DNA of 64,000 bases from Fusobacterium perfoetens (GCF_021531595.1 NZ_JADYUD010000006.1:98596-162595), one strand, 5' to 3'. Counted from the first letter of the stretch, positions 37,101 through 45,968 are shown. Made by a program: numbers and translations. The notes: generated from the letters alone by a model not told the origin.

Positions 37101-37689
37101 AACAGTAAACCTTTTAGCTGTTGAAGAATTTAAAGAACTGGATAAAAAATATCAGTTTATAAAAACACAAAAAGAGGATCTTGAAGAAAGTAAAGCCTCT
37201 CTTCTTCAAATAATTGAAGAAATTTCAAAAGCTATAGAAGAAAGATTCTATGATGCTTATAAAAATATAAATGAAAACTTTAATATGATGTGTATGGAAA
37301 CCATAGATAACTCTGAAGGAAGTTTAGTTCTTTCAGGTGAAGAAAGTTATGAGAACTGTGGTGTTGAAATTTATGTTAAATTTAAAAATAAGAAAAAACA
37401 GTCTCTTACTCTTCTTTCAGGAGGAGAAAAATCAATGGTTGCAATAGCATTTATCATGGCAATATTTATGTATAAGCCAAGTCCTTTTACTTTCCTTGAT
37501 GAGATTGAAGCAGCACTTGATGAAAAAAATACTAAAAAACTTATAAATAAACTTAAAGAATTTACAGAGAAATCACAGTTTATTTTAATAACTCATAATA
37601 AAGAAACAATGAAATCATCAGATACACTGTTCGGAGTAACTATGAATAAAAAAATAGGAATTTCTAAAATTGTTCCTGTGAAATTGTAA
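34174..37689 (+). CDS. smc: Chromosome segregation protein SMC
   Basis: A 1171-residue condensin subunit. Walker A GPNGSGKSN is near residue 32, followed by long coiled coils (about 165-500 and 680-1000) on both sides of the hinge (about 510-650, containing GVNGALISLISIPEYLEKAIES and a GGRISGS-type segment GSGRITGG). The ABC signature LSGGEKSM and Walker B FTFLDEIEAALDE are near the C-terminus. It compacts and segregates the chromosome with ScpA/ScpB, which are not in the window. It follows hslU by 22 bases. Confidence 0.96.
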   Translation: MYLKSVEIYGFKSFGERIKIDFDSGITSIVGPNGSGKSNILDAILWVLGEQSYKNIRAKESKDVIFSGGDKKKPANSAEVSLYIDNRDRFFPMNEDTAKITRKLYANGENEYSVNDRRVRLKDINDMFMDTGVGKSAYSVIGQGKVERIISSSKKEVKEIIEEAAGVKKFQQRKTESERKLENVSNEVEKIELILNETYENRNKIKKQAEKALAFLEIKNERDSLNKGITLFELEKSRNLLQKTEEKIEEAGKNLEEIKEKRETGKSELNKITEEREQLKISIQENIDKNEELKNTITAFEKEKVKLTERQEAYKRDREDRKERLKNAEEKAVRNSEYLENIIKEKEKTAESIKSGENDFSKYENEIQVKETEKKELEKDIEVKKRQILDFEVEKLQYVNDIESSSRRVKGSNSRINSLNQEIKETEDRIKDNKELLESALKNKLFKEKMLKETEERQVICEKQISEISINTNKVSEILRRDESEENRNRVKYESLVRFEENNDGFFRGVKEILNCGIKGVNGALISLISIPEYLEKAIESAIPGNLQDIVVDDSTVAKKCIEILKERKVGRASFLALDTIKTFTRKEMPSFEGVVGRASELIKFDARYQKIIDMVLGNLLIVKDIDTAVNISKKNLYSGNVVTLTGELISGSGRITGGESKNSAISQMFERRKEMKRLETVLNEQVSRINENRKKLDDYSRKLEELENEIYQVDVQEEALKKSIKAYTEEYESLKQKDEKLSKNREMFMLEKEEEEQYAKEYEKRIKNSSLGKENIEKLTKEYKEQIDKNSSALEEINRVVKTLNDEFSDIKIKFLNSKDRLSQLDNEIKRNEDEKHDIENEISQIKGALLRLEDEIKKSLEQLKKVEDEKEIKEFEFEKENRGLQIAREKEALLEIKEKELIGVIKDFETQEYKEEEKLKGEREKYSQVSEKISSLEEGLSQLEKVEAKLVAELNYKESSDKVRNLTNKLKDFETVNLLAVEEFKELDKKYQFIKTQKEDLEESKASLLQIIEEISKAIEERFYDAYKNINENFNMMCMETIDNSEGSLVLSGEESYENCGVEIYVKFKNKKKQSLTLLSGGEKSMVAIAFIMAIFMYKPSPFTFLDEIEAALDEKNTKKLINKLKEFTEKSQFILITHNKETMKSSDTLFGVTMNKKIGISKIVPVKL

Positions 37690-37727
37690 AAATAGTTAAA
37701 AAAGATTAAAAAAAGAGAAAAAAGTCT

Positions 37728-37756
37728 TTGATTTTTATTAGTATTAACTGTACAAT
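37728..37756 (+). promoter_or_regulatory. Promoter of lpxK unit
   Basis: TTGATT (37728-37733), 17-base spacer, TACAAT (37751-37756), in the 104-base gap between smc and lpxK. Confidence 0.7.
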
Positions 37757-37793
37757 ATTAAGCAGAGAGAAAAAATTGTACTAAGAGGGAATT

Positions 37794-38804
37794 ATGAAAA
37801 TTTTGGCATATATATATTACTTTGTTACAAGCCTTAGGAACTGGCTTTATGACAAAGGAATTTTAAAAATAAATAGGCTTGATGATGTTTTTATCATGTG
37901 CATAGGAAACATAACAGTTGGGGGAACAGGAAAAACTCCAGCTGTTCAGTACTTTGCCAGAAGACTTTCTGAAGAGGGAAGAAAAGTGGCAGTTGTTTCC
38001 AGAGGGTACAGAGGGAAGAGAAAAGTAGAACCTCTTATTGTTTCAGATGGAAAAAATATCCTTGTGTCTTCAAGAGAAAGCGGAGATGAGCCATACAGCC
38101 ATGCTTTAAATTTAAAAGTCCCTGTTATAGTAGGGAAGGACAGATACAAAGCATGTAAACTTGCAAAAGAAGTATTTGATGTAGATACAATAATTCTAGA
38201 TGATGGTTTTCAGCACAGAAAGCTTTACAGAAATTGGGATGTTGTTCTAATAGATGCAACAAATCCTTTTGGTTGGGAAGCACTTCTTCCTAAAGGAACT
38301 TTAAGGGAGAGTTTTCACCCTGCTGCAAAGAGAGCCTCAGAATTTATAATAACTAAATCAGATCTTGTTTCTGAAAAAGAAGTTGAAAAGCTGAAAAGAT
38401 TTTTAAAAGGGAAATATAAAAAGCCTGTTTCAACAGCAAAGCATGGAATAAGTTCTCTATGTGATGTTGAAGGGAATGCAAAGCCTCTTTTCTGGGTTAA
38501 AGGAAAAAGAGTTCTTTTATTTTCAGGGCTTGCCAATCCTCTTAACTTTGAAAAAACAGTTATATCACTTGATCCAAGTTATATAGAGAGGATAGATTTC
38601 CTTGATCATCACAGCTTTAAAGAAAAGGATATAGATCTTATTAAAAGAAGGTCTGAAGAAATGAGGGCATCTTATATTATAACCACAGAAAAGGATATAG
38701 TTAAACTGCCTAAGCATATATATATAGAAAATCTCTATATACTTAAAATAGAATTTGAATTTTTAGAAAATAATACATTAAAATGTTTTAGAGGAGCGAA
38801 TTAA
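37794..38804 (+). CDS. lpxK: Tetraacyldisaccharide 4'-kinase
   Basis: A 336-residue membrane-associated P-loop kinase that phosphorylates the lipid A disaccharide. An N-terminal hydrophobic helix is followed by Walker A VGGTGKTPAV near residues 42-51, VVSRGYRGK, and the family motif LDDGFQHRKLYRNWDVVLIDATNPFG. AGAGGGA precedes the start. It is separate from the lpxC cluster but has its own promoter. An unknown gene follows 5 bases later. Confidence 0.94.
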   Translation: MKILAYIYYFVTSLRNWLYDKGILKINRLDDVFIMCIGNITVGGTGKTPAVQYFARRLSEEGRKVAVVSRGYRGKRKVEPLIVSDGKNILVSSRESGDEPYSHALNLKVPVIVGKDRYKACKLAKEVFDVDTIILDDGFQHRKLYRNWDVVLIDATNPFGWEALLPKGTLRESFHPAAKRASEFIITKSDLVSEKEVEKLKRFLKGKYKKPVSTAKHGISSLCDVEGNAKPLFWVKGKRVLLFSGLANPLNFEKTVISLDPSYIERIDFLDHHSFKEKDIDLIKRRSEEMRASYIITTEKDIVKLPKHIYIENLYILKIEFEFLENNTLKCFRGAN

Positions 38805-38808
38805 ATAA

Positions 38809-39624
38809 ATGTTTACACTGGAAGATTTAAAAAAAGACAGAAAAGATGTAATAGAAAAGATTTTACTGGAATCAGGGAGAGCAGGTGTTATATCTTTTTG
38901 TTCAGAAGTATTAGATAAGAGAGCATATTTTACTGTTGATATGTATGGAAATATAAAAAGAAAAGGATATGAATATGTGATTCCTGCAGCAGTATTTACA
39001 GAAAAGGATGCTGATTTTATAAATTATACTGCTGAAAGTTTAGATTTTACAGAAAAAACAAAGATAGAAAAAACAGGAAGAATGACAAATGCAGATACTT
39101 TAGAAGTAAAGAAAAATATATTTAAGCTTATTGTAAAAGGCGATTGTCATTTTTCAATGAGACATTGTAAAGAACTTTATATGAGAGATAAAGATGAGTT
39201 CTTTAAAATGATGTTTACACTTTCAATGATGGACAATATATCTTTTGAAAAGCCTCTTGCTCTTTATTCTTTAAAAAAATATTTTGAAAAATATGGTTAT
39301 TCAGATGAAGCACTTTACCTTACAATTTCATATGTTGCTAAAATGAGAGCCGATTTCAGAGACTATGAAAATGCAGTAAAAGAAAATATTTCAAAAGAAC
39401 AGTTGAAAGAAATTATAAAAAAAGATATAAATAAATATGAAACTAAAAAGGGACTGGAGATTTTAGGTTATTTATCAGTACTTTTAAGTTACAGCTATGA
39501 GAAAGAAAATATATTTGCATCTATTCTTAAAGAAAAAATAGATGAATTTGAAAAAGTTTCTGAAGATAAAGAACTTTCTTCAAAAGAAAAAGAGATATTT
39601 AGAAATCTTTCTAAGGAGGTATAA
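38809..39624 (+). CDS. Conserved-looking soluble protein, function unknown
   Basis: A 271-residue protein without signal peptide or membrane segments that I do not recognise. The N-terminal 70 residues look beta-rich (AYFTVDMYGNIKRKGYEYVIPAAVF) and the rest helical and charged. It lies between lpxK (5 bases upstream) and the EIIA-like gene (2 bases downstream), so it belongs to one operon with nadD. It may be fusobacterial-specific. Confidence 0.75.
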   Translation: MFTLEDLKKDRKDVIEKILLESGRAGVISFCSEVLDKRAYFTVDMYGNIKRKGYEYVIPAAVFTEKDADFINYTAESLDFTEKTKIEKTGRMTNADTLEVKKNIFKLIVKGDCHFSMRHCKELYMRDKDEFFKMMFTLSMMDNISFEKPLALYSLKKYFEKYGYSDEALYLTISYVAKMRADFRDYENAVKENISKEQLKEIIKKDINKYETKKGLEILGYLSVLLSYSYEKENIFASILKEKIDEFEKVSEDKELSSKEKEIFRNLSKEV

Positions 39625-39626
39625 AA

Positions 39627-40079
39627 GTGATAGATTATTTTAACGGGAAACTTATTACTTACATTGAAGGAAAACACAGCAAAGAGGAAATACTTCAGAT
39701 GCTTGTATCATTCATGGAGCAAAATACCGACCTTATAGAAAATAAAGATGAATTTTATAAGCAAATTCTTGAAAGAGAGGCTGTAGGAAGTACAGGGATT
39801 GGAATGGGAGTTGCTGTTCCTCATGCAAGAAGTACAGGAGTTAAAGATGTTGTTGTAGCTCTTGCAGTTCTTGAATATCCTGTTGACTTTAATTCTATTG
39901 ATGGAGAACTTATAAAAACAATTGCTCTTGTAGGAGCACCTAAGGATAAGAGCAAAGAGTATCTTGGACTTCTTTCAAGTCTTTCTAAAATTTTTAGAGT
40001 TAAGAAAAACAGAGATGCTATAAAAACAGCAAGAGATCAGAAAGAACTTGTGGAAGCAGTAATGGAGACAGAAGTATAG
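39627..40079 (+). CDS. PTS EIIA domain protein, fructose/nitrogen type (PtsN-like)
   Basis: A 150-residue single EIIA type-2 domain. The phosphorylated His is H66 in GIGMGVAVPHARS. No EIIB or EIIC is nearby, so like PtsN it is more likely a regulatory phospho-carrier than a sugar importer. It starts with GTG behind AAGGAGG and ends overlapping the nadD start by one base. Confidence 0.85.
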   Translation: MIDYFNGKLITYIEGKHSKEEILQMLVSFMEQNTDLIENKDEFYKQILEREAVGSTGIGMGVAVPHARSTGVKDVVVALAVLEYPVDFNSIDGELIKTIALVGAPKDKSKEYLGLLSSLSKIFRVKKNRDAIKTARDQKELVEAVMETEV

Positions 40080-40645
40080 TGAGAATAGGAATATACGGAG
40101 GAAGTTTTGATCCTCCTCATTACGGTCATAAAAATATAGCAGAATTTGTAATAAAGGAGCTTTCTCTTGATAAACTTCTTGTAATTCCTTTGGGAATAGC
40201 TTCCCATGGAAAAAATAGTCTAAGTTTATCTGAAGATAGAATGAAAATGTGTGAACTGACTTTTGGAGATATAGAAAAAGCAGTTGTTTCACCTATTGAG
40301 ATAAATATGGAAGGTGTGTCCTATACTTTTAAAACTTTAGAAGCAGTTATAAAAGATATGGGAGAGGATAATGAATATTTTGAAATAATAGGAGAAGATT
40401 CTGCAAATTATTTTGATAAGTGGAAGGAATATAAAAAGATTCTTGAACTTTCAACTGTAGTTGTTTTAAAGAGAAAGGGCTTCAAAAATGTTGTTGATTC
40501 TCCAAAAATGATAACAGTTGACAATCCTTATTTTAATATATCTTCAACAGAGATAAAGGAAAAAATAAGAAATGGAGAAGATGTTTCAAAGTTTCTCACT
40601 AATAAAACAGTAAAGTTTATAAATACAAAAAATCTTTATAAATAA
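40079..40645 (+). CDS. nadD: Nicotinate-nucleotide adenylyltransferase
   Basis: A 188-residue enzyme making deamido-NAD from nicotinate mononucleotide and ATP. The start GIYGGSFDPPHYGH carries the nucleotidyl-transferase GxFxPxHxGH motif, and ISSTEIKEKIRNGED near the end is the ISSTxIR motif. It starts with GTG overlapping the stop of the EIIA-like gene, so translation is likely coupled. A bidirectional terminator follows. Confidence 0.94.
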   Translation: MRIGIYGGSFDPPHYGHKNIAEFVIKELSLDKLLVIPLGIASHGKNSLSLSEDRMKMCELTFGDIEKAVVSPIEINMEGVSYTFKTLEAVIKDMGEDNEYFEIIGEDSANYFDKWKEYKKILELSTVVVLKRKGFKNVVDSPKMITVDNPYFNISSTEIKEKIRNGEDVSKFLTNKTVKFINTKNLYK

Positions 40646-40677
40646 GGGGTTATAGATTTACAATAACCCCTTATTTT
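40641..40677. terminator. Bidirectional terminator between nadD and the phosphatase gene
   Basis: AATAAGGGGTTAT pairs with AATAACCCCTTATT, with a T run on the + side and A-rich sequence before it. It serves both convergent genes. Confidence 0.9.
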
Positions 40678-41294
40678 TATGATAAATGTGATGTATCAGA
40701 GAATAGAAGAATTTCCCACTTTCCATCTTTATATTCAGCAACAGTGACACTTGTGTTTTTAGGTACTTTTCTTTCAGCAAAACTTTCAACACCAGAATTT
40801 GTAATGTTTGCAAAAATTGATTCAAGAGTTACCCCATGAGAAACAATAAGAAGAACATCATCTTGAGAATGATTTTCTATTATTTTCTTAAGTCCTTCCC
40901 CAGCTCTTTTGTAAACACTGTCAAAAGTTTCCCCACCAAAAGCTTCAGGATCATATTCTTGCCCGTTATTCCAAAGATTATAAAATTGCACAGGATACAT
41001 AGCTTCAAAATCTGCTCTTGGAATTCCTTCCATTTCTCCCATATTTATTTCTCTGAATTCAGGTATAATTTCAATTTTTGGATTATTTCTATCCTCTGTA
41101 AGAATGTTTATTGTTTCAAGGGCTCTTCCAAGAGGAGAGGAATAGAAATGTGTAAATTCTATGTCCTTAAGACTTTCTTTAAGTTTTCTTGTCTGCTCTT
41201 TTCCATTTTCAGTAAGAGGAGAATTTTTTATTCCCTGAAATATTTTAAGAGTATTCCAGACTGTTTCTCCGTGACGAACAAAGTATAATTTCAT
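40677..41294 (-). CDS. Histidine phosphatase family protein
   Basis: A 205-residue phosphoglycerate mutase-like phosphatase. The catalytic LYFVRHGETVWN motif is at the N-terminus, followed by the conserved FYSSPLGRALET and the second catalytic His in LLIVSHGVTL. Substrates of this family range from sugar phosphates to alpha-ribazole phosphate, and none can be chosen here. GGAGG lies 10 bases before the ATG. It is divergent from kdsB. Confidence 0.9.
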   Translation of the reverse strand: MKLYFVRHGETVWNTLKIFQGIKNSPLTENGKEQTRKLKESLKDIEFTHFYSSPLGRALETINILTEDRNNPKIEIIPEFREINMGEMEGIPRADFEAMYPVQFYNLWNNGQEYDPEAFGGETFDSVYKRAGEGLKKIIENHSQDDVLLIVSHGVTLESIFANITNSGVESFAERKVPKNTSVTVAEYKDGKWEILLFSDTSHLS

Positions 41295-41396
41295 TAATCA
41301 AATAACCTCCATAAAAAAATCTTTTATAAATTTCTATTTTCTTGTATAATCAATATTAGGTATTTATATTTTACACATTAATAAGGAGGATGTAAA

Positions 41397-42134
41397 ATGA
41401 AATTTTTAGGAATAATTCCTGCCCGTTATGGATCAAGCAGATTAGAGGGGAAACCTCTTAAGGATATATGTGGGCACAGTATGATAGAGTGGGTTTATAA
41501 AAGAGCAAAACTTTCAGACCTAGATGATGTAATTGTAGCTACAGATGATAAAAGAATTTTTGATGAAGTGGAAAGATTTGGGGGAAAAGTTATAATGACA
41601 AGTGAGAATCACCCAAATGGTACGAGCAGAATAGCAGAAGTATGTGAAAAAATAACAGATTATGATGTGGTTATAAACATTCAAGGAGATGAGCCTTTAA
41701 TTGAAAAAGATATGATAAATTCTCTTATTGAGGCTTTTAGAAAAGAACCTGAACTTAAAATGGGAACTCTTAAACATAAGCTTGATACAATGGAAGAGGT
41801 TGAAAATCCAAACAGTGTAAAAGTAATTACAGATAAAAATGATTATGCAATATATTTTTCAAGATCTGTAATTCCTTATCCAAGAAAAGAGGATATGAAA
41901 AATTATTATAAACATGTGGGAATATATGGGTATAAAAGAGACTTTGTTCTTGAATATTCAAAATGGGAACAAACACCTCTTGAAATATCAGAATCTCTTG
42001 AGCAGTTAAGAGTGCTTGAAAATGGATATAAGATAAAAGTTCTTCCTACACCTTATAAAATAATAGGTGTTGATACAGAAAAAGAACTTGAAAGAGTAAG
42101 AGAGTATATAGCTTGTCATAAGCTTGAAATATAG
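41397..42134 (+). CDS. kdsB: 3-deoxy-manno-octulosonate cytidylyltransferase
   Basis: A 245-residue enzyme that activates KDO as CMP-KDO for lipopolysaccharide core. It starts with IIPARYGSSRLEGKPL, has VINIQGDEPLI for metal/sugar binding, and ends with the family C-terminus (PLEISESLEQLRVLENGYKI, IGVDTEKELERV). AAGGAGG precedes the start. It is 13 bases upstream of the SpoIID-like lipoprotein gene. Confidence 0.95.
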   Translation: MKFLGIIPARYGSSRLEGKPLKDICGHSMIEWVYKRAKLSDLDDVIVATDDKRIFDEVERFGGKVIMTSENHPNGTSRIAEVCEKITDYDVVINIQGDEPLIEKDMINSLIEAFRKEPELKMGTLKHKLDTMEEVENPNSVKVITDKNDYAIYFSRSVIPYPRKEDMKNYYKHVGIYGYKRDFVLEYSKWEQTPLEISESLEQLRVLENGYKIKVLPTPYKIIGVDTEKELERVREYIACHKLEI

Positions 42135-42147
42135 ATAAGGAGAAGCA

Positions 42148-43698
42148 ATGAAAAATATATATATAATTTTTGTTCTTGTTATGGGGATTATAATTTCAGG
42201 GTGTTCGTCAACAGGAACAAGAAATTTTGAAGCATCAAGAAATGAGCACAGTACAAATGACAGAATGTCATATTTTTCAAAATATGGTTATCCTTCTCCT
42301 GATGGAAGAAGAGGGACAGAAGTTCCTTATCTTCAGGCAACAAGCCATATAAAAGGGAAAAGAACATTTTTAAACAGATATAGTGAATCAAAAATACTGA
42401 ATTTTTATAAAGACCTTGATACAGAAGGTTTTGGAGATAATTCATATTACTGGAGATGGTATTTTTCAGTTGATGAGAGAGATTATTCAAGAAGTATAAA
42501 CAAAACATTAGTTTCTTCTTATAATTCAAGAGCAAGTTCTGTTCTTACTCTTTCTGGAAATAGATGGGTGAGAAAAAAAGTTCCTGCAAATCCTGTGGGA
42601 AACTTAAAAAAACTTATAGTTCTTGAAAGAGGAAAATCAGGTGTAATAACTTATCTTCTTGTAAGTGGAACAAATGGGGAATATCTTGTAAAAGGAGAAT
42701 ATGCAGTAAGAGTTGTCCTTGGACTTAGTAAAAATAACATAGGAGAAAAAGTTAAAGTTTACAGAGCAAAAGGTGGTGACAGCACATATTCTGAAAAGGC
42801 TGCTCTTTCAAATCCATGGCTTCTTCCTTCAGGTTTCCTTGCAATAGAGAAAAAAGGAAAGACATACCATGTTTATGGAGGAGGATATGGACATGGAGTG
42901 GGAATGTCACAATATGGAGCATATGACCTTGCTAAAAACTATGGATACAGCCATAAGAAAATACTTGGTTGCTATTATACAGATGTTTCTTTAAGAAATA
43001 TGTACAGACTTGATGGTGTTGGAAAAACTATAAGAGTTGGAATAACAACAAATGGGCACAGAAGCCTTGACCACAGTACAGTAACTCTTACTTCACATAG
43101 TAAGGCAACACTTACAAACAGCTGGATGAATATGAAACTTAATCCAAGAGATAATGTAAAAATAGTTTCAGATGGAAGAAAAAAAATAATCTATGTAAAT
43201 GGTAAAAAAAGAGCAGAGACTGTTCAAGGGGTAAAATATAAAAGTAATGATAATAAAGTAATAGTAACGAGCCTTAAAAGAGGACATAGAAAAACAAGTT
43301 ACCCTGTATACAGAGGAACTATGGAAATTAAACTTTCTCCTACAAATTCAAAGGCAGTGAGAATGATAAATGAAGTTAATATGGAAGACTATCTTCTTCA
43401 GGTTCTTCCAAGTGAAATGCCTGAAAGTTTTGGACTTGAAGCCCTTAAAGCACAGGCTGTTGCAGCAAGAACTTATGCTCTTAATGATTATTTTAACAGC
43501 AGATTTAAAAAAGAAGGTTTCCATGTTATAGATGATACAAGAAGCCAGATGTATAATAATGTAGATGAAAATCCTACTTCTACAAGAGCAATAAAAGAAA
43601 CTTATGGGGAAGTTATGCTTTATAATGGAAAACCTGTAGATGCAAAATATTATTCAACTAGTTCAGGTTATGGAGCAGCTGCTCATAATATATGGTAG
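42148..43698 (+). CDS. SpoIID/LytB domain lipoprotein, possibly short at the C-terminus
   Basis: A 516-residue protein with a lipoprotein signal (lipobox ISGC, Cys19). The C-terminal part is a SpoIID/LytB domain (VNMEDYLLQVLPSEMPESFGLEALKAQAVAARTYAL, then TRSQMY). An earlier glycine-rich segment (GGGYGHGVGMSQYGAYDLAKNYGYSHKKILGCYYTDV) is the SpoIID GHGVGMSQ block, here before rather than after the main domain. SpoIID enzymes are lytic transglycosylases acting on peptidoglycan. The protein stops right after STSSGYGAAAHNIW, where relatives usually continue towards the GHG block. That suggests a circularly rearranged domain order rather than simple truncation. Confidence 0.82.
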   Translation: MKNIYIIFVLVMGIIISGCSSTGTRNFEASRNEHSTNDRMSYFSKYGYPSPDGRRGTEVPYLQATSHIKGKRTFLNRYSESKILNFYKDLDTEGFGDNSYYWRWYFSVDERDYSRSINKTLVSSYNSRASSVLTLSGNRWVRKKVPANPVGNLKKLIVLERGKSGVITYLLVSGTNGEYLVKGEYAVRVVLGLSKNNIGEKVKVYRAKGGDSTYSEKAALSNPWLLPSGFLAIEKKGKTYHVYGGGYGHGVGMSQYGAYDLAKNYGYSHKKILGCYYTDVSLRNMYRLDGVGKTIRVGITTNGHRSLDHSTVTLTSHSKATLTNSWMNMKLNPRDNVKIVSDGRKKIIYVNGKKRAETVQGVKYKSNDNKVIVTSLKRGHRKTSYPVYRGTMEIKLSPTNSKAVRMINEVNMEDYLLQVLPSEMPESFGLEALKAQAVAARTYALNDYFNSRFKKEGFHVIDDTRSQMYNNVDENPTSTRAIKETYGEVMLYNGKPVDAKYYSTSSGYGAAAHNIW

Positions 43699-43790
43699 AA
43701 TTGTTATTATGTTGCTTTTCTTTTAATTACTAAGTAACAACCGTTACTGAGGGAATTCGTTTAAATTTAGGATAAACAAAAAAGCTATGA

Positions 43791-43822
43791 TACAAGTCTT
43801 CACTTTTGTGGAGGCTTGTTTT
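43791..43822 (+). terminator. Terminator after the SpoIID-like gene
   Basis: ACAAGTCTTCAC pairs with GTGGAGGCTTGT (two mismatches or G-U pairs), followed by TTTTATTTTT. Confidence 0.75.
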
Positions 43823-43874
43823 ATTTTTATAATTTTTTTTGTTATAAAATAAGTAAAAATAAAAGAAAAAAGTA

Positions 43875-43932
43875 TTGACTACTCAGTCAGAATGTAGTAA
43901 AATGTTTTGGTATAATAATGACCATATAGTCA
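43875..43932 (+). promoter_or_regulatory. Promoter and two TetR-type operators of the efflux operon
   Basis: TTGACT (43875-43880), 17-base spacer, TAAAAT (43898-43903); a second extended -10 TGGTATAAT is at 43908-43916. Two palindromes of the same form TGAC-N6-GTCA lie at 43876-43889 (over the -35) and 43919-43932 (over the expected start region), 43 bases apart. They are the likely binding sites of the TetR protein encoded next. Confidence 0.8.
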
Positions 43933-43954
43933 TATGTCTGGAAAGGGGATTGCT

Positions 43955-44590
43955 GTGAAAAAACAAGTTAAAAGAGAGGAGATAATACACGCAGCTAAAA
44001 AGCTTATTATTGAAAAAGGTTATAGGAAAACAAGTGTTGAGGATATAACAAGAGAAGCTGGAATAGCAAAAGGAAGTTTCTACACTTACTTTAAATCAAA
44101 AGATTATCTTATGGAAACACTTCTTATAGAAAAACTTGAAAATAGAAGTGGAAGTGTGAAAGAGATTATAGCTTCTGAAGGAAGTTTGGAAGATATAATA
44201 AGAGAGTATGTGAAATATTATCTGACAGTATCTGTAGATGATGCTGAATTTATTTTGGTTATGACAACTATGATGAGAAGTGTGGACAGTGTTGGAGAAG
44301 TTGTTATAGAAAGACTTGAAAAAGATAAAGCAAGAAGAAAACAGGAATTTATAAATATACTTAAAAAATTTAAAGATGAAGTGGATATTAAAGAAGAGAG
44401 AGATTATGAAAGATATGGACTTTTAATCTTTGGTATGATAAACACTTTCTACATAAATAATTTGTTCCCATCTGAAAATAGATTTGTTGAAACATCTCTT
44501 ACAGATGTAAAAAATAAAATAAGCAGTATAGATTTTGATTATGAAGCAAAATTTATGACAAATATATTAATAAAACTTGTAAGAAAATAA
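43955..44590 (+). CDS. TetR/AcrR family transcriptional regulator
   Basis: About 211 residues. The N-terminal helix-turn-helix is TSVEDITREAGIAKGSFYTYFKSKDYL, typical of TetR regulators; the C-terminal ligand domain is divergent. The start is set at GTG 43955 behind GGAAAGGGG; an ATG at 43934 has no ribosome site and lies just after the operator. It is first in the efflux operon, so it likely represses its own operon until a toxic ligand binds. Confidence 0.88.
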   Translation: MKKQVKREEIIHAAKKLIIEKGYRKTSVEDITREAGIAKGSFYTYFKSKDYLMETLLIEKLENRSGSVKEIIASEGSLEDIIREYVKYYLTVSVDDAEFILVMTTMMRSVDSVGEVVIERLEKDKARRKQEFINILKKFKDEVDIKEERDYERYGLLIFGMINTFYINNLFPSENRFVETSLTDVKNKISSIDFDYEAKFMTNILIKLVRK

Positions 44591-44624
44591 AATTTTAATT
44601 ATAAATATTTTTAAAGGAGGCAAC

Positions 44625-45941
44625 ATGAAAAAGGTTTTGGGCATACTATTTTTAATGAGCACAGCTGCATTTGCAAGAAATCTTACACTTGATGAAGCTA
44701 TAGAGCTGTCTCTTAATAACAGTAAAAAAATCCAAATATCTTCAAAAAACATGAAGATAGGAGAACTTAATCTGGCAAGAGCTTTTAAAACAGCATTGCC
44801 AAGTGTGGCTTATGAAGGAAGCTACTCTCGTTTTGAACATACAAAAAGAGATATGTATGGAAGAGAAACAGGAGTAAATAAAATTTCAAACATAAGCGAT
44901 TCAGGAAAGTATAAGAATAACGCTCATGAAGGTAAAGGTGGATATTCAAGTCAAATTGTAATATCACAGCCTATTTTCCAAGGAGGAGCAATCTTAGGAG
45001 GAATTAAAGGAGCAAAGGCTCAGTCAAATATTATGGATTTATCTTACATTGCAGAAAAAAGAGATGTAAGACTTGATACAATCCAAATGTATTCTAATAT
45101 TATAAGATATCAGAAAGACCTTGAAGCTCTTGAAACTTCAAAAAAAGAACTTGAAATAAGACATAAAGAGCAAAAAAATAAATTAGATTTAAAACTTATT
45201 ATAAAAGCAGATCTTCTTAAAACAGAGGTTTCTATGCTTGAAGTTGAATCAAATATAGTTCAGGTTAAAAACCTTATTGAAGTTGAAATGAAAAAACTTA
45301 AAATAGAAACAGGACTTCTTGATGAAGAACTTACACTTACAGATTTTTCAGTTCCTGAAGGTTTAAGTGAAGGAATAGACTTTGATAAAGATATGGTTAC
45401 TGCTAAGACTTCAAGTCTTGATGCACTTATTGCAAAGAACAATGTAGAATATGCTAAGGCTGAAAAGATGGTAGCCTTCAGTGACAACCTTCCAAAAGTT
45501 AATGCTTTTGTACAATATGGAGGATATGAAAGAGACAGTATGGACGACACTTTCCACAATGAAGAATGGAGAGGAGGAGTTTCTGTTTCTTGGGAAATGT
45601 TTAACTTCGGAAGTGGAATAGACAGCTACAGAGCAGCAAATGAAAGCTATAAGATTGAAAAATTAAATGACAGCATTGCACAAGATAATATAGAAATCAA
45701 TCTTACAACTGCTTACAGTGAAGTTATAAGACTTGAAAAACTAAGAATTGCAATGAGAAGTTCTCTTGAGGCATCTCAGGAAAATTATGCAATAGATACT
45801 GAAAGATATAAAGCTGGACTTTTATCAACTCAGGATTATTTAAATTCTGAAGCTCAGTTAAGACAAAGCAAAGTTGATTATAACAAAGCTGAAACAGATT
45901 ATCTAGTTGCTTTTGAAAGATACAGATCATTATTAATATAA
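44625..45941 (+). CDS. TolC family outer membrane protein
   Basis: A 438-residue protein with a signal peptide (MKKVLGILFLMSTAAFA), then LTLDEAIELSLNNSKKIQISSKNMKIG, the usual start of OEP repeats, and long heptad helices with two repeat halves. It would form the outer-membrane channel of the tripartite pump. It sits 34 bases after the regulator, with AAGGAGG upstream, and 27 bases before the adaptor gene. Confidence 0.92.
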   Translation: MKKVLGILFLMSTAAFARNLTLDEAIELSLNNSKKIQISSKNMKIGELNLARAFKTALPSVAYEGSYSRFEHTKRDMYGRETGVNKISNISDSGKYKNNAHEGKGGYSSQIVISQPIFQGGAILGGIKGAKAQSNIMDLSYIAEKRDVRLDTIQMYSNIIRYQKDLEALETSKKELEIRHKEQKNKLDLKLIIKADLLKTEVSMLEVESNIVQVKNLIEVEMKKLKIETGLLDEELTLTDFSVPEGLSEGIDFDKDMVTAKTSSLDALIAKNNVEYAKAEKMVAFSDNLPKVNAFVQYGGYERDSMDDTFHNEEWRGGVSVSWEMFNFGSGIDSYRAANESYKIEKLNDSIAQDNIEINLTTAYSEVIRLEKLRIAMRSSLEASQENYAIDTERYKAGLLSTQDYLNSEAQLRQSKVDYNKAETDYLVAFERYRSLLI

Positions 45942-45968
45942 AATAGGGTAAATTTTAGGAGGAAATTC

